Shown here piece after piece: positions 1 to 8,826 of a stretch of 44,539 nucleotides of DNA. A program made the translations under genes and the position numbers. The DNA comes from Puia dinghuensis (GTDB lineage: Bacteria; Bacteroidota; Bacteroidia; Chitinophagales; Chitinophagaceae). Position 1 is the stretch's first letter, and each line of letters begins with the position of its first letter. Below the pieces are notes generated by a model. That model was not told the origin of the DNA. It did not search any database and saw only the letters and a list, made by a program, of their open reading frames with translations. The DNA is taken from NCBI GenBank assembly GCA_026225275.1, contig JAMFSL010000119.1:1-44539 (forward strand), given 5' to 3'.

Positions 1-98
1 CCCTGCTGATGGGTAGTATCGGGCTGTTCATCACGCTGGCTACGGTCATGTACTTCTCCCGGAAAATCCGGTGGAATGATGAGCCGGCGGTTGGTTAA
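1..98 (+). CDS. CreD-like inner membrane protein, C-terminal fragment
   Basis: The window opens inside a reading frame that runs from base 3 to a TAA at 96-98. The 31 visible residues form a hydrophobic helix (LLMGSIGLFITLATVMYF) followed by SRKIRWN and a short polar tail. CreD (inner membrane protein of the CreBC regulon) ends in the same way, with a final membrane segment and a basic/aromatic R-K-I-x-W motif, so a CreD family protein is the best match. Only the tail is present, so nothing can be said about the rest of the gene. An 82-base gap with its own promoter box separates it from the next gene, so it is probably not part of the sugar-acid operon. Confidence 0.6.
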   Translation, partial: LLMGSIGLFITLATVMYFSRKIRWNDEPAVG

Positions 99-150
99 TT
101 CCCGCCCACATCCGGTTAATATTCGTTTTTATATCTCTTACGGATAAAAC

Positions 151-158
151 TATATTTG
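151..158 (+). promoter_or_regulatory. Bacteroidota -7 promoter box (TATATTTG) of the sugar-acid operon
   Basis: TATATTTG matches the Bacteroidota -7 consensus TAnnTTTG exactly and ends 22 bases before the ATG at 181. No good -33 TTG is visible 17-23 bases upstream. It suggests the four genes 181-4516 have their own start of transcription. Confidence 0.55.
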
Positions 159-180
159 TCTGGCATGCAATAAGCCATAC

Positions 181-1347
181 ATGAAAATAAGAGCTGTACG
201 TACGAAGCTATACAAATGGACAGGCCCTGTGACTACCGGCGATACCATCTTTGCTACTCCCGTTAGCCTGCTGCCCTTTCAGCGGGACTCCCAGGCAGCT
301 TATCGCTTCTTCAGCTGGCTGGTGGTGGAAGTGGAGACGGACGAAGGTCATATCGGCATCGGTAACGCCGGCCTTTGCCCCGATGTCACCAAAGCGATTG
401 TGGACTCGAAGCTGGCCCCCCTCCTCATCGGCGAAAATCCATTGAATACGGAATACCTGTATGAAAAAATGTACCGCAGCTCGGTGGCTTTCGGCAGGAA
501 AGGTGCTGTTCTGGCGGCCATTAGCGCCCTGGACATCGCCCTCTGGGATATCAAGGGTATCGCCCTGGGACAGCCGGTATTCATGCTCCTGGGTGGCAGG
601 ACGAAAGAACAGATAGAGACTTATTATAGCCGCCTGTATACCCGCCAGCTGGACCGGCTGCAGGAAGAAGCTGCCCACTACAAGAACGAAGGATTTACCG
701 GGATGAAGCTCCGCTGCGGCTATCCGCTCACGGAAGGACGGGCAGGGATGAAAAAGAACGTCGAAATGGTGAAAGTGGTGAGGGAAACGGTGGGCGACGA
801 CGTGGATATCATGCTGGAAGCCTATATGGGGTTTAACTTCGCCTACGCCCGGGCGCTCCTGAAGGAGCTTGAACCCTACAATCTCCGTTGGGTGGAAGAA
901 CTGCTGCTGCCCGACGAGATCCATCTCTTCAGCAAGCTCAAACAATACACGGATATCCCATTGTCCGGCGGCGAACACGAATATACCCGATTCGGGTTCC
1001 ATGACCTGGCAGTGGCCGGAGCCCTGGATATTTTTCAGTTCGATACTAACAGGGTAGGCGGCTTCACCGAGGCGCAAAAGATCTGTACACTGGCACAGGT
1101 CAATGGCATCGAAGTGATCCCGCACGGCGGCCAGATGCACAATCTGCATGTGGTGATGAGCAGCTTTGCCTCTCCCATGGCGGAATATTTCCCCCAGACG
1201 GGCATCGAAGTGGGCAATGAAATGTTCTGGTATATTTTCGACGGGGAAGCGGTCGCCCAAAATGGAAAGCTGCAGCTGGACGACCAACGGCCCGGCGTCG
1301 GCCTCACCCTTAAGCCCAATCCCGAACACTTCACCATCATCGAATAA
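181..1347 (+). CDS. Enolase-superfamily sugar acid dehydratase (MR/MLE family, rhamnonate dehydratase-like)
   Basis: 388 residues, full length for the mandelate racemase/muconate lactonizing enzyme family, which removes water from aldonic acids to give 2-keto-3-deoxy acids. An N-terminal capping domain (about 1-125) precedes the TIM barrel. The three metal-binding acids appear at the ends of successive strands: Glu213 (MLEAYM), Glu239 or Glu240 (WVEE) and Glu265 (SGGEH). A probable general acid/base dyad is Asp288 (QFDTN) with His315 (IPHGG), and strand 2 carries Lys176-x-Arg178. The overall pattern resembles L-rhamnonate dehydratase more than mandelate racemase. It is first in an operon with an SDR dehydrogenase, an FAH-fold enzyme and an MFS carrier, which supports a catabolic sugar-acid role. 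The exact substrate (rhamnonate, fuconate, a pentonate) cannot be read from the sequence. Confidence 0.85.
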   Translation: MKIRAVRTKLYKWTGPVTTGDTIFATPVSLLPFQRDSQAAYRFFSWLVVEVETDEGHIGIGNAGLCPDVTKAIVDSKLAPLLIGENPLNTEYLYEKMYRSSVAFGRKGAVLAAISALDIALWDIKGIALGQPVFMLLGGRTKEQIETYYSRLYTRQLDRLQEEAAHYKNEGFTGMKLRCGYPLTEGRAGMKKNVEMVKVVRETVGDDVDIMLEAYMGFNFAYARALLKELEPYNLRWVEELLLPDEIHLFSKLKQYTDIPLSGGEHEYTRFGFHDLAVAGALDIFQFDTNRVGGFTEAQKICTLAQVNGIEVIPHGGQMHNLHVVMSSFASPMAEYFPQTGIEVGNEMFWYIFDGEAVAQNGKLQLDDQRPGVGLTLKPNPEHFTIIE

Positions 1348-1349
1348 AA

Positions 1350-2156
1350 ATGGAATCGACTATTCTCGATCTGTTCAGTTTAAAAGGCCGGGTCGCCCTC
1401 GTGGTCGGCGGCAATCGTGGCCTGGGGCTGTCAATGGCAAAAGCACTGGCGGAAGCAGGCGCCACGATAGCCATTGCCGCCCGCGACGAGACGAAGAACC
1501 GGGAGGCAGAGGCATTTATCCAGGGCATTTACCCCAAAACGTCGCCGGATGGCGAACCGCCCACTGGCCAATGTCTGAGCGTTGTCTGCGATGTCTGTAA
1601 TGCGGACAGCGTGGCATCGGCCGTTAGGCAGGTAGTGGCACAGGCCGGAAAGATCGATATCCTCATCAATTCGGCAGGGATCAATATCCGGGGACCCATC
1701 GAACAATTGTCCCCCGAAGATTTCAATAAAGTACAGCAGGTGAATGTTACCGGTTCATGGCTTGCCGCCAGGGAAGTGATCCCGGTCATGAAGGCAAATG
1801 GTTACGGCCGGATCATCAATATCGGATCGATGCTGTCCGTTATCGCTATTCCCGAACGTACGCCGTATGCAACCAGCAAAGGCGCCATCCTGCAGTTGAC
1901 GCGGTCACTGGCGATAGAACTGGCCCGTGACGCTATCAATGTCAATGCGATCCTGCCCGGTCCTTTCGCCACCGACATGAACCTGCCATTGTTGGAAGAT
2001 CCGGCGAAGTATCAGGCCTTTATCTCGAAAGTGCCGATGGGCCGCTGGGGCGATCTGCACGAGATCGGCGGAATCGCCTTATACCTGGCTAGCCCTGCCT
2101 CTAGCTATACCACCGGCGCCTGCATTTCCGTGGATGGCGGCTGGGTAAGCCAATAG
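1350..2156 (+). CDS. SDR-family oxidoreductase, probable 2-keto-3-deoxy sugar acid dehydrogenase
   Basis: A 268-residue classical short-chain dehydrogenase. The nucleotide-binding loop is GGNRGLG (about 20-26), Asp81 sits in the usual cofactor-adenine position, NSAG (107-110) replaces the common NNAG, and the catalytic set is Ser160, Tyr173 and Lys177 (YATSK). It ends in the SDR-typical VDGGW motif. Residues about 61-74 form a Pro/Gly-rich insertion (YPKTSPDGEP) before the third strand that is unusual for the gluconate 5-dehydrogenase-like group. It starts only 2 bases after the dehydratase stop, so the two are surely co-transcribed. In the known diketo-hydrolase routes for L-rhamnose and L-fucose an SDR oxidises the 2-keto-3-deoxy acid at C4; that role is inferred here from context. 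A general 3-ketoacyl-reductase-like function is the alternative. Confidence 0.85.
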   Translation: MESTILDLFSLKGRVALVVGGNRGLGLSMAKALAEAGATIAIAARDETKNREAEAFIQGIYPKTSPDGEPPTGQCLSVVCDVCNADSVASAVRQVVAQAGKIDILINSAGINIRGPIEQLSPEDFNKVQQVNVTGSWLAAREVIPVMKANGYGRIINIGSMLSVIAIPERTPYATSKGAILQLTRSLAIELARDAINVNAILPGPFATDMNLPLLEDPAKYQAFISKVPMGRWGDLHEIGGIALYLASPASSYTTGACISVDGGWVSQ

Positions 2157-2207
2157 CGGACGCCAAATCGATCGAAACAATCAATCATCGTTCTAAAAAC
2201 TTATCCG

Positions 2208-3221
2208 ATGGCCCCCGTTTCTATTCGTCTCGTCCAGCTGGATCATCCTGTTCGTCACCGATGCGTGGCGCTCGTGCAGGAGCCGGTCCTCCGGCTGCTG
2301 AAGGACATTACTTCCATCTATCATCTCGCTCTCCGGTCGATCCGGGAAAATATCCCGTTGTCGGAATTGCCGGAAGCCCTGCTGTCGGGAGAGCAACTGG
2401 ATTATTCCTCGGTCTATGAAGGCTACAGCGAATGGCAGTTGCTGCCCTCTTTCGATCATCCCGAAAACCCCTTTGCCTGCCTCGTATCGGGCACGGGGCT
2501 CACCCATAAGAACAGCGCGCTCAACCGGCAGATGATGCATCAATCGGCCACCGCCCAGCCGACGGACAGCCTGCGGATATACCAATGGGGGGTGGAAGGA
2601 GGATTCCCCGAAAAAGGCGCCATCGGCATTCAGCCGGAATGGTTTTACAAAGGCAATGGATTTTCACTGCGGGCACATAACGAACCTCTGGAGATCCCGG
2701 CTTATGGCGATGATGGCGGCGAAGAACCAGAAATAGCCGGAATATACATCGTGGATGACACCGGAACCCCCCGCCGGATCGGGTTGACCACGGCCAATGA
2801 ATTTTCAGACCATGTCATGGAAAAGAAAAATTATCTCTACCTGGCGCCCTCGAAGTTGCGGAACTGCGCAATAGGACCGGAACTGGTGATCGGCGCAGAC
2901 TTCGATGCGATCGCCGGGACGGTAGCTATCTGGCGCGATGGCGGGCGGGTATGGGAGACCGATATTCATACCGGCGAAAATCACATGGCCCATAGCCTCG
3001 AAAACCTGGAATATCATCATTTCAAATACGCCAGCCACCGCATCCCTTTGCAGGGGCATGTACATTTCTTTGGCGCCGATGCCTTTAGCTTCGGCAGCCA
3101 GTTCGACCTGATGGATGGGGATGTCATGGAGATCCGCTGGGAAGGAATGGGCCGGCCATTGCTCAACCCGCTGAAACAGCTACGGCAACAGCAAACATTT
3201 GTAAAGACAATCCCGCTATGA
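2208..3221 (+). CDS. FAH-superfamily enzyme, AraD1-like (probable diketo-acid hydrolase or keto-deoxy-acid dehydratase)
   Basis: 337 residues. The C-terminal half has features of the fumarylacetoacetate hydrolase fold: an acidic EEPEIAG segment where FAH proteins carry metal-binding glutamates, then GLTTANEFSD, corresponding to the G-x-x-x-x-N-D-x-x-x-x-D metal/substrate loop. The motifs NYLYLAPSKLRNC and IGPEL look like those of the bacterial AraD1 family, which handles 2-keto-3-deoxy or 2,4-diketo sugar acids. With a dehydratase and an SDR upstream, either C-C cleavage of a 2,4-diketo acid (giving pyruvate plus lactate or glycolate) or dehydration is possible; gene order favours cleavage, as in the L-rhamnose/L-fucose diketo-hydrolase pathways. 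The stop overlaps the next start (ATGA at 3218-3221), pointing to translational coupling with the transporter. Confidence 0.75.
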   Translation: MAPVSIRLVQLDHPVRHRCVALVQEPVLRLLKDITSIYHLALRSIRENIPLSELPEALLSGEQLDYSSVYEGYSEWQLLPSFDHPENPFACLVSGTGLTHKNSALNRQMMHQSATAQPTDSLRIYQWGVEGGFPEKGAIGIQPEWFYKGNGFSLRAHNEPLEIPAYGDDGGEEPEIAGIYIVDDTGTPRRIGLTTANEFSDHVMEKKNYLYLAPSKLRNCAIGPELVIGADFDAIAGTVAIWRDGGRVWETDIHTGENHMAHSLENLEYHHFKYASHRIPLQGHVHFFGADAFSFGSQFDLMDGDVMEIRWEGMGRPLLNPLKQLRQQQTFVKTIPL

Positions 3222-4516
3222 ACGGCCAAATCCCGGCAGACCGCCCCTCCGGCATGCGCTGGGTAATGATCGGCCTGGCGTTCCTGGCCACAGTACTGAA
3301 TTATGTCCACCGGCTGGCCTTCAATTACTTGAGTGCCGACGGTGCATTGCGGCACCTGATCCCTGATGACGTCTTCGGTTATCTCGGCTCGGCCTTTTTC
3401 ATTGCATATATGATCTCGAACGTATTTTCAGGCTATGTCATCGACAGGCTAGGCGCCCGGTTGGGCTATATCATCTGTATGCTTTTCTGGACGACGGCCG
3501 GTCTCCTCCATGCTATCGCCCGCACTCCTTTGCAATTCGGCGTCTGCAGGTTCCTGCTGGGTATCGGCGAAGCGGGTAACTGGCCCGCAGGTGTGAAGGT
3601 CACCGGCGAGTGGTTCCCACCCCGTGAACGCTCTACGGCTTCCGGCATTTTCAATAGCGGCAGTGCTCTGGGTGCTGTTATCGTTCCACCACTGGTAGCC
3701 TATATGGGTACCCGTTATGGCTGGCGGTCGACCTTTGTGATCCTGAGCGTTTTCGGCTATTTGTGGGTGATCCTCTTCCGCCTGATCTATTATACGCCGG
3801 CGCCCATGCGGAACGAGCTCCGGGAACGCATGATCCCTCCAATGAAGTTATTGCGGACCCGGTTCGTTACCTCATTCCTGCTGGGCAAAGTATTCCTGGA
3901 GCCGGTATGGTATTTCGTTACCTTCTGGCTGGGCCGCTACCTCGTAGATGTCTTTCACTGGGACCTGAAGAAGATTGGTTTTTACGCAGTGCTGCCTTTT
4001 CTCATTGCCGATGCCGGGAATATCTGCGGCGGATATTTTACCCAGTACATCATCCGCCGGGGAACGCCCATCCCCCGCGCCCGCAAACTGGCCGTGGTCC
4101 TTTCCGGCCTGATCATGGGTCTGTCCCTGCTCGCAGGCCCCCTGGTCATTACGTCGGCTGTTTCTGCGCTGGTCCTTTTCGGGTTGGCAGGCTTCGGGTA
4201 TACATCCTATACAGCTAATTGCCTCGCGCTCCCCGCCGATGTGGTTCCGAAAAATGCGGCGGCATCAGCCTGGGGGCTGGCCTGTATCGGCAATGGGTTG
4301 GGGGGCGCCATTTTCCAATCGGCATCCGGCGTCACGCTGAAGTCAGTGTCCGCCCTTCATGGCTATACGGCGGCCTATAATATATTGTTTATCGGCTTCG
4401 GAATTTCTGCCCTGATCGGTGTGGCCATCTTCCTCTTTGGAATGGGACCTATCGTCCGCGACGAGGCACTCCATCATTACGTATCGGGAGACGCGCCATT
4501 AGTCGTAGCCCCCTAG
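3218..4516 (+). CDS. MFS transporter, anion:cation symporter type (hexuronate/aldonate uptake, ExuT-like)
   Basis: 432 residues with about 12 hydrophobic segments. The first helix carries NYVHRLAFNYL, resembling the NYxDR region of ExuT/GudP/DgoT-type carriers; the loop between helices 2 and 3 has DRLGARLG (MFS motif A); FLLGIGEAGNWPAG is the helix-4 signature of the ACS family, followed by GEWFPPRERSTASGIFNSG. These carriers co-transport sugar acids with protons, which fits the three catabolic genes before it. The start overlaps the FAH-family gene by 4 bases. The stop (TAG 4514-4516) overlaps the stop of the convergent gene on the minus strand by 4 bases, leaving no room for a normal terminator between them. 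Confidence 0.88.
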   Translation: MNGQIPADRPSGMRWVMIGLAFLATVLNYVHRLAFNYLSADGALRHLIPDDVFGYLGSAFFIAYMISNVFSGYVIDRLGARLGYIICMLFWTTAGLLHAIARTPLQFGVCRFLLGIGEAGNWPAGVKVTGEWFPPRERSTASGIFNSGSALGAVIVPPLVAYMGTRYGWRSTFVILSVFGYLWVILFRLIYYTPAPMRNELRERMIPPMKLLRTRFVTSFLLGKVFLEPVWYFVTFWLGRYLVDVFHWDLKKIGFYAVLPFLIADAGNICGGYFTQYIIRRGTPIPRARKLAVVLSGLIMGLSLLAGPLVITSAVSALVLFGLAGFGYTSYTANCLALPADVVPKNAAASAWGLACIGNGLGGAIFQSASGVTLKSVSALHGYTAAYNILFIGFGISALIGVAIFLFGMGPIVRDEALHHYVSGDAPLVVAP

Positions 4517-7500
4517 AAGTCCACGCCCATAGACACGTTCAGCACCGGCGAATGTTGGAAAAAGGTATTATCCTGCCAGCCGGCGTCAAAACGCAGGAAA
4601 TACCCCAGCACCGTACTCCGTACACCGAACCCGTAACCCCCGGCAAACGGACCGATACCACCGGCTTTGATCAGTACCGTCAAAGCACCTGAGGAGGAGG
4701 GTATGTCCTCTTCCGGCCGCTTGAGACCGTTATACTTACCGTTCCAGGCCGTACCCAGATCGAAGAACTGGACCAGCTGAAAATTGCGCAGAAAAGCATT
4801 GTTGATCGGCTTGTTGAACAGCGTCGTGAAGATCGGCAGACGCAATTCGCTGTTGATCACCACATCATTATTGCCATTCGTGATATTTTGGTCGAAGCCA
4901 CGCAGGTTGACTGCCAGAGTCTGAAAAGCATATGTCTGATCTGGTGCCGTCGGAACGCCATAGGCTTTCGGGAATAGCCATCCATCCGTGCCTCCCAGAT
5001 AATAGACAACCTTTTGACTGCCCCAGGAGAAATCCCCGGCTGCCCGCACTGCCCAGATGAAATTGCGGTAAATGGGCAGATAATTCCGGGCATCAAAGCC
5101 GAAAATATAGCCATATTTTCCTTCGGCTGCCCCCTGGGTCGTATTCAGTTGCGTGTTCCAGTCGGCATAAAATTTATACCGCAGGCCATTCCAGATATCT
5201 GTCGCCTTCAGCAAAGTGTTGTCATACACATATTCCAGATGCACGAGTCCGAATGTCTGCTTGTCGAGGGCAGGGGCTACCAGACCGGCGGAATCCACAG
5301 AGGCGATCGGCGGAAAACCGTTGATATCAGGCCGGACCTGTACCTTATCCATGCGTACCCCGACTGACAGCCTTAGGCTGCTTACTTTATTGAAGGGATA
5401 CTTGATGATGCCCTGCCATAGGTTGGTATAGGCCTTGGCATCGTATGGATACTCGTTATTGAAATAAGTCGGATCCGTATAATTCCCTACCTGGGTCTCG
5501 CGGTAATAAATAAGGGAGTAATCGAAGAGATGCTTCAGATAATCGACCCGGAGATAATATTCCCCGCTGCCGTCGAAGAACGATCCTTCGCCCGGAGTGA
5601 ACACCGCGCCATCGGGAGTGCCAACCTGTGTTGACGATGAACCGCTGCTGAAGAAGGGCAGCCTGACCGCACCGGTAAACCGGATGTCTTCAAAGAGGTC
5701 GAATATCGAGGCCTTGAGCATGCCGCTGAAGGCATCCTGACCGCTGAGGTTGATTGGCAGCGATCCGGTAAAAGGCTGGTATTTGGTGACCAGCACATCA
5801 TTATTGAAGCCGGCAGTGAAATTGTCCACCGAAAACCTTAGGTGATAGTCGAATAACTTGGCATTCTTCAGCACGGGCTGCTCGCCGACCGGTAGCTGCT
5901 GGCTGAGCGGCCGGACAGTGGCGAAAGGATTGTTAACCGGGCGACGGTTATTAGCCTTGCTGGTATCCTTGCCGAATTCGCTGTCGAAAAAGTCGGAGGT
6001 CGGCTGCCGCTGGATGGTCGCAGTATCGGTCCTTGGTTGCGGGGCCCTCTTCAGTACATTGGCGGTGGACAGCTGCGCATCCTGTACGGTCTTTTTCCGG
6101 AAGTCAGTCATCCGGTCGTTCAGATTCCGCTTTTTCAGGGCATCCTGGTCCACCTTCAGCTTGTATAAGTATTTTGTGTTGTCTTCCTGCCTCACCTCGC
6201 TGACCTGCCCGCTTTCTCCGGCGCTGGAAGTCTCTGACAGCCCAGTTTCGTAATTCGTGATAGGAAATACATAGGAAGAATCATTGGTGATGGCAAAAAC
6301 ATAAGACGTGTCCGGCGCCTGCTTCTTGTAAGCGCGTAAAGTGGAATCCAGGTCCTGCTGACTCGGATTGTGCAGCAGTTCGTCGCCTACTTTGTAAACA
6401 GTGTCAAGGCCCGCGCCGCGGGTCGTGAAAAAGCCGGCATAACGATTGGAAATCCCATTCTCATCGCTGATAAAGGTGAAATGTTGGACATTGTATTGCA
6501 AAGGATAGCGGGCGTCACCATAACGCATATGGGTCAGCTGGGATACCTGTTTGCCTTCATCATTGTCCGTATTGGCGACGATGAAAACGTTATAATGATA
6601 GTAAGAAGGCAATACGGTGTCCTTATTGGGCGCCATACCGGAAGGCCGGTTCGAGGAGAAGATAATGCCGGTTTTGCCGGGGAAGGCCACAAAGGATGCA
6701 TCCAGGTCGTCGTAAATATCGTTGGTAATCTGCTTGAAGCTCTGGTCAGCTATATTATAAGTATAAATATCCGACTGGCCATTACGCACGGCGCTCAGCA
6801 GAAGAGTACCCTCGTTGAGCATGTATTTCATGCTCTGTACCTGCTGAAAATCCGGCAGGTCCTGTACGATGGTTTTATACCGCTTGGCGACATCATAAAC
6901 AAAGAGCTTGACACTGCCGCGGGACCAATAAATGCAGGCCAGCCTTTCTCCCTTGGGATCCCAGGCCAGTAAGGGATAATGAGGGTTGATCTGCTCTTCC
7001 AGCGACCTGACACCCACTTTCAGCAGCGTGCGGTCATTAATGAAATTCTCATGGAGCATCACCGTATACTTGCCACGATTGTATTCCACGTCGGCATAGG
7101 TCTGGCTGCGCAGCGCCGGATTCGGAGCGAAATGAAAAAAATCTTTATGGTCGTTGACATCCTCGGATATCGTGACGATCCCTTTCGGAAAATTACGCCG
7201 CCCACGCTGATCCTTTTCATACTTTTCCTCCTCATCATTCATAAAGTCCTTCAGGACTTCCTTGAACTTCTTCTTGCAAATACGCTGCGAAGCATTATTC
7301 AGATTACGGTAGACCCGAGAGAGATACAGGAAATAAGTGACGTTCTCCTTCTTGTATTTCTCCGCCAGGTATTCCCAAAAGGCCTGACCGGCCAGGTTGG
7401 GCTGTTCGTAGGCGAACTGATAAAAATTCTTATACCGGCCGGAAAGCATGGCACCCCTCAACTTATCATCCAGCACCGTATTCCAGTTTTCGGCGACATA

Positions 7501-8055
7501 TTGAATATAACCGTCCGTCAGCCACTGCGGCAGGTCCAGCAATGCCTGATTAGTGGCAAACTCCCCCAAATCATCGCCGAAAAGAATGTTTTCCACCAGG
7601 ATACGCGCAATGCCCTCTCTTACCTGGATCCGCAGATTATTGTGATCCCCCGTAAAATACAGCACCATTTTGTTGTTGACGAGCTTGGTAATGCCGCCTG
7701 TCGTCTGCCAGTCCAGATCGAGGCCGATATTGGACTGTTCCATGTCATTATACGTGTTGTAAATGACAAGATTGGCCTTGCGTTGCAGACCATATTCAAC
7801 AAATTTTTCTATCCCCGGCAACTCTTTTTCCGCCAATTGAGCTACATATTTTCCCAGCGCCTGACCCCCTTCATCGAAATAAGTATTGAAATTTTGTGTC
7901 TGATAGTATTTCCACTTGAACTTCTTGAATTGCAGACGATTTTTTCCGAATTCCACCGTATTCACCTGGGCCAGGGTATGACCGGAGAAAAAGAAAAGGC
8001 CCGCTAGGATTAAAAAAAAATAATGTGACTTCAACCTAAACTGATGAAATTGCAT
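4513..8055 (-). CDS. Large exported protein: peptidase-MA-like front, TolB-like beta-propeller, C-terminal outer membrane barrel
   Basis: 1180 residues. A signal peptide ends near residue 30 (HTLAQ). Residues about 45-280 look like a peptidase-MA (gluzincin) module: LPQWLTDGYIQYVA (175-188) matches the part after the catalytic helix, but the HExxH position reads VREGIAR (145-151), so the zinc site seems lost. Residues about 340-560 contain TolB/WD-like repeats (AWDPKGERLACIYW, GIIFSSNRPSG). After a Gln/Ser/Thr-rich linker (about 600-740) the last ~430 residues alternate as membrane strands and end in GVDF with terminal Phe, like a BamA/Omp85-type surface antigen. The protein is probably anchored in the outer membrane with a periplasmic propeller. 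Such proteins are often labelled TolB-like in this family; the function is unknown to me. Confidence 0.75.
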   Translation of the reverse strand: MQFHQFRLKSHYFFLILAGLFFFSGHTLAQVNTVEFGKNRLQFKKFKWKYYQTQNFNTYFDEGGQALGKYVAQLAEKELPGIEKFVEYGLQRKANLVIYNTYNDMEQSNIGLDLDWQTTGGITKLVNNKMVLYFTGDHNNLRIQVREGIARILVENILFGDDLGEFATNQALLDLPQWLTDGYIQYVAENWNTVLDDKLRGAMLSGRYKNFYQFAYEQPNLAGQAFWEYLAEKYKKENVTYFLYLSRVYRNLNNASQRICKKKFKEVLKDFMNDEEEKYEKDQRGRRNFPKGIVTISEDVNDHKDFFHFAPNPALRSQTYADVEYNRGKYTVMLHENFINDRTLLKVGVRSLEEQINPHYPLLAWDPKGERLACIYWSRGSVKLFVYDVAKRYKTIVQDLPDFQQVQSMKYMLNEGTLLLSAVRNGQSDIYTYNIADQSFKQITNDIYDDLDASFVAFPGKTGIIFSSNRPSGMAPNKDTVLPSYYHYNVFIVANTDNDEGKQVSQLTHMRYGDARYPLQYNVQHFTFISDENGISNRYAGFFTTRGAGLDTVYKVGDELLHNPSQQDLDSTLRAYKKQAPDTSYVFAITNDSSYVFPITNYETGLSETSSAGESGQVSEVRQEDNTKYLYKLKVDQDALKKRNLNDRMTDFRKKTVQDAQLSTANVLKRAPQPRTDTATIQRQPTSDFFDSEFGKDTSKANNRRPVNNPFATVRPLSQQLPVGEQPVLKNAKLFDYHLRFSVDNFTAGFNNDVLVTKYQPFTGSLPINLSGQDAFSGMLKASIFDLFEDIRFTGAVRLPFFSSGSSSTQVGTPDGAVFTPGEGSFFDGSGEYYLRVDYLKHLFDYSLIYYRETQVGNYTDPTYFNNEYPYDAKAYTNLWQGIIKYPFNKVSSLRLSVGVRMDKVQVRPDINGFPPIASVDSAGLVAPALDKQTFGLVHLEYVYDNTLLKATDIWNGLRYKFYADWNTQLNTTQGAAEGKYGYIFGFDARNYLPIYRNFIWAVRAAGDFSWGSQKVVYYLGGTDGWLFPKAYGVPTAPDQTYAFQTLAVNLRGFDQNITNGNNDVVINSELRLPIFTTLFNKPINNAFLRNFQLVQFFDLGTAWNGKYNGLKRPEEDIPSSSGALTVLIKAGGIGPFAGGYGFGVRSTVLGYFLRFDAGWQDNTFFQHSPVLNVSMGVDF

Positions 8056-8136
8056 ACCTGCTTTCCTTTAAGGTTTTAAAGTTATAACAATCCCAAATAC
8101 CGGTGAAATACATTTTAAACTGAAAATTAATGCATT

Positions 8137-8775
8137 ATGCTTACCATAAAGTCTTTCGAGTTCAATCCTGTACAAGAGAACACATACGTGCTATCCGGTG
8201 AAAAGGATGCCTGCTGTATTATCGATCCGGGCTGTTATTTCGGCAACGAAAGGACGGCTTTGAAAGAACATATTGAGCAGCAAGGGCTAAGCCCCCAATG
8301 GTTACTCAACACACATTGCCACCTGGATCACGTTTTCGGCAACCTGTTCGTAGGAGAAACCTGGGACTTACCCCTCCATCTCCACGAAAAGGAACAACCC
8401 TTATTGGCAATGGCGCCCGCGATGGGACTTCAGTGGGGGATGCCCTTCGAGAATTACCGCGGTGAACTGGTATATCTGATTCCCGGCCGGTCTTTGATGA
8501 TGGGAGAAGATGAATTGGAAATTCTCTTCCTGCCGGGACACTCCCCCGGCAGTGTTGGTTTTTATTGCCGTGAACAAGGCTTTCTTATTGGGGGTGATGT
8601 GCTTTTCCGCGAAAGTATCGGCCGTACCGACCTGCCGGGCGGCGATCATCAAACACTTCTGAAAAGCATCCGCGAGCAGCTCTGGCCCCTTCCGGATGAG
8701 ACAATCGTCTATCCCGGCCACGGCGAGCCTACGACAATAGGCCACGAGCGGGCGCACAACCCGTTTCTGCAATAA
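8137..8775 (+). CDS. MBL-fold metallo-hydrolase, glyoxalase II-like (YcbL type)
   Basis: 212 residues, the length of short glyoxalase II/YcbL proteins. The full zinc-binding set is present: His60-x-His62-x-Asp64-His65 (THCHLDH), His135 (PGHSPGS), Asp154 (GGDVLF) and His195 (YPGHGE). It probably hydrolyses a thioester such as S-lactoylglutathione or a related thiol ester in the cytoplasm; the substrate-binding C-terminal domain of classical GloB is absent, so specificity is open. The gene is divergent from the large exported protein gene (81-base gap) and converges with the flippase gene; a hairpin-containing dispersed repeat sits in the 45 bases between the two stops. Confidence 0.88.
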   Translation: MLTIKSFEFNPVQENTYVLSGEKDACCIIDPGCYFGNERTALKEHIEQQGLSPQWLLNTHCHLDHVFGNLFVGETWDLPLHLHEKEQPLLAMAPAMGLQWGMPFENYRGELVYLIPGRSLMMGEDELEILFLPGHSPGSVGFYCREQGFLIGGDVLFRESIGRTDLPGGDHQTLLKSIREQLWPLPDETIVYPGHGEPTTIGHERAHNPFLQ

Positions 8776-8794
8776 GGGCACGTCGCTCCGCTTA

Positions 8795-8826
8795 CGACTG
8801 CTTACGCAGTCTAACGGGGCCTATAT
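8795..8826. repeat. Dispersed hairpin repeat, copy 1
   Basis: GACTGC (8796-8801) and GCAGTC (8806-8811) form a 6-bp stem with a TTAC loop, followed by TAACGGGGC. The 15-mer GCAGTCTAACGGGGC (8806-8820) recurs as an exact reverse complement at 32569-32583, where it is again next to a GACTGC-type stem. The element lies between the stops of two convergent genes and may also act as a terminator. Confidence 0.7.

Noticed and set aside
208-1329. 373-residue open frame antisense to the dehydratase gene
   Set aside because: A shadow of a GC-rich coding strand; composition is full of His/Phe/Gln without any domain, and the + strand has clear active-site motifs.
6979-8007. 342-residue + frame over the large exported protein gene
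   Set aside because: It mirrors the minus-strand gene; no signal, domain or start context, while the minus frame has signal peptide, propeller motifs and barrel.
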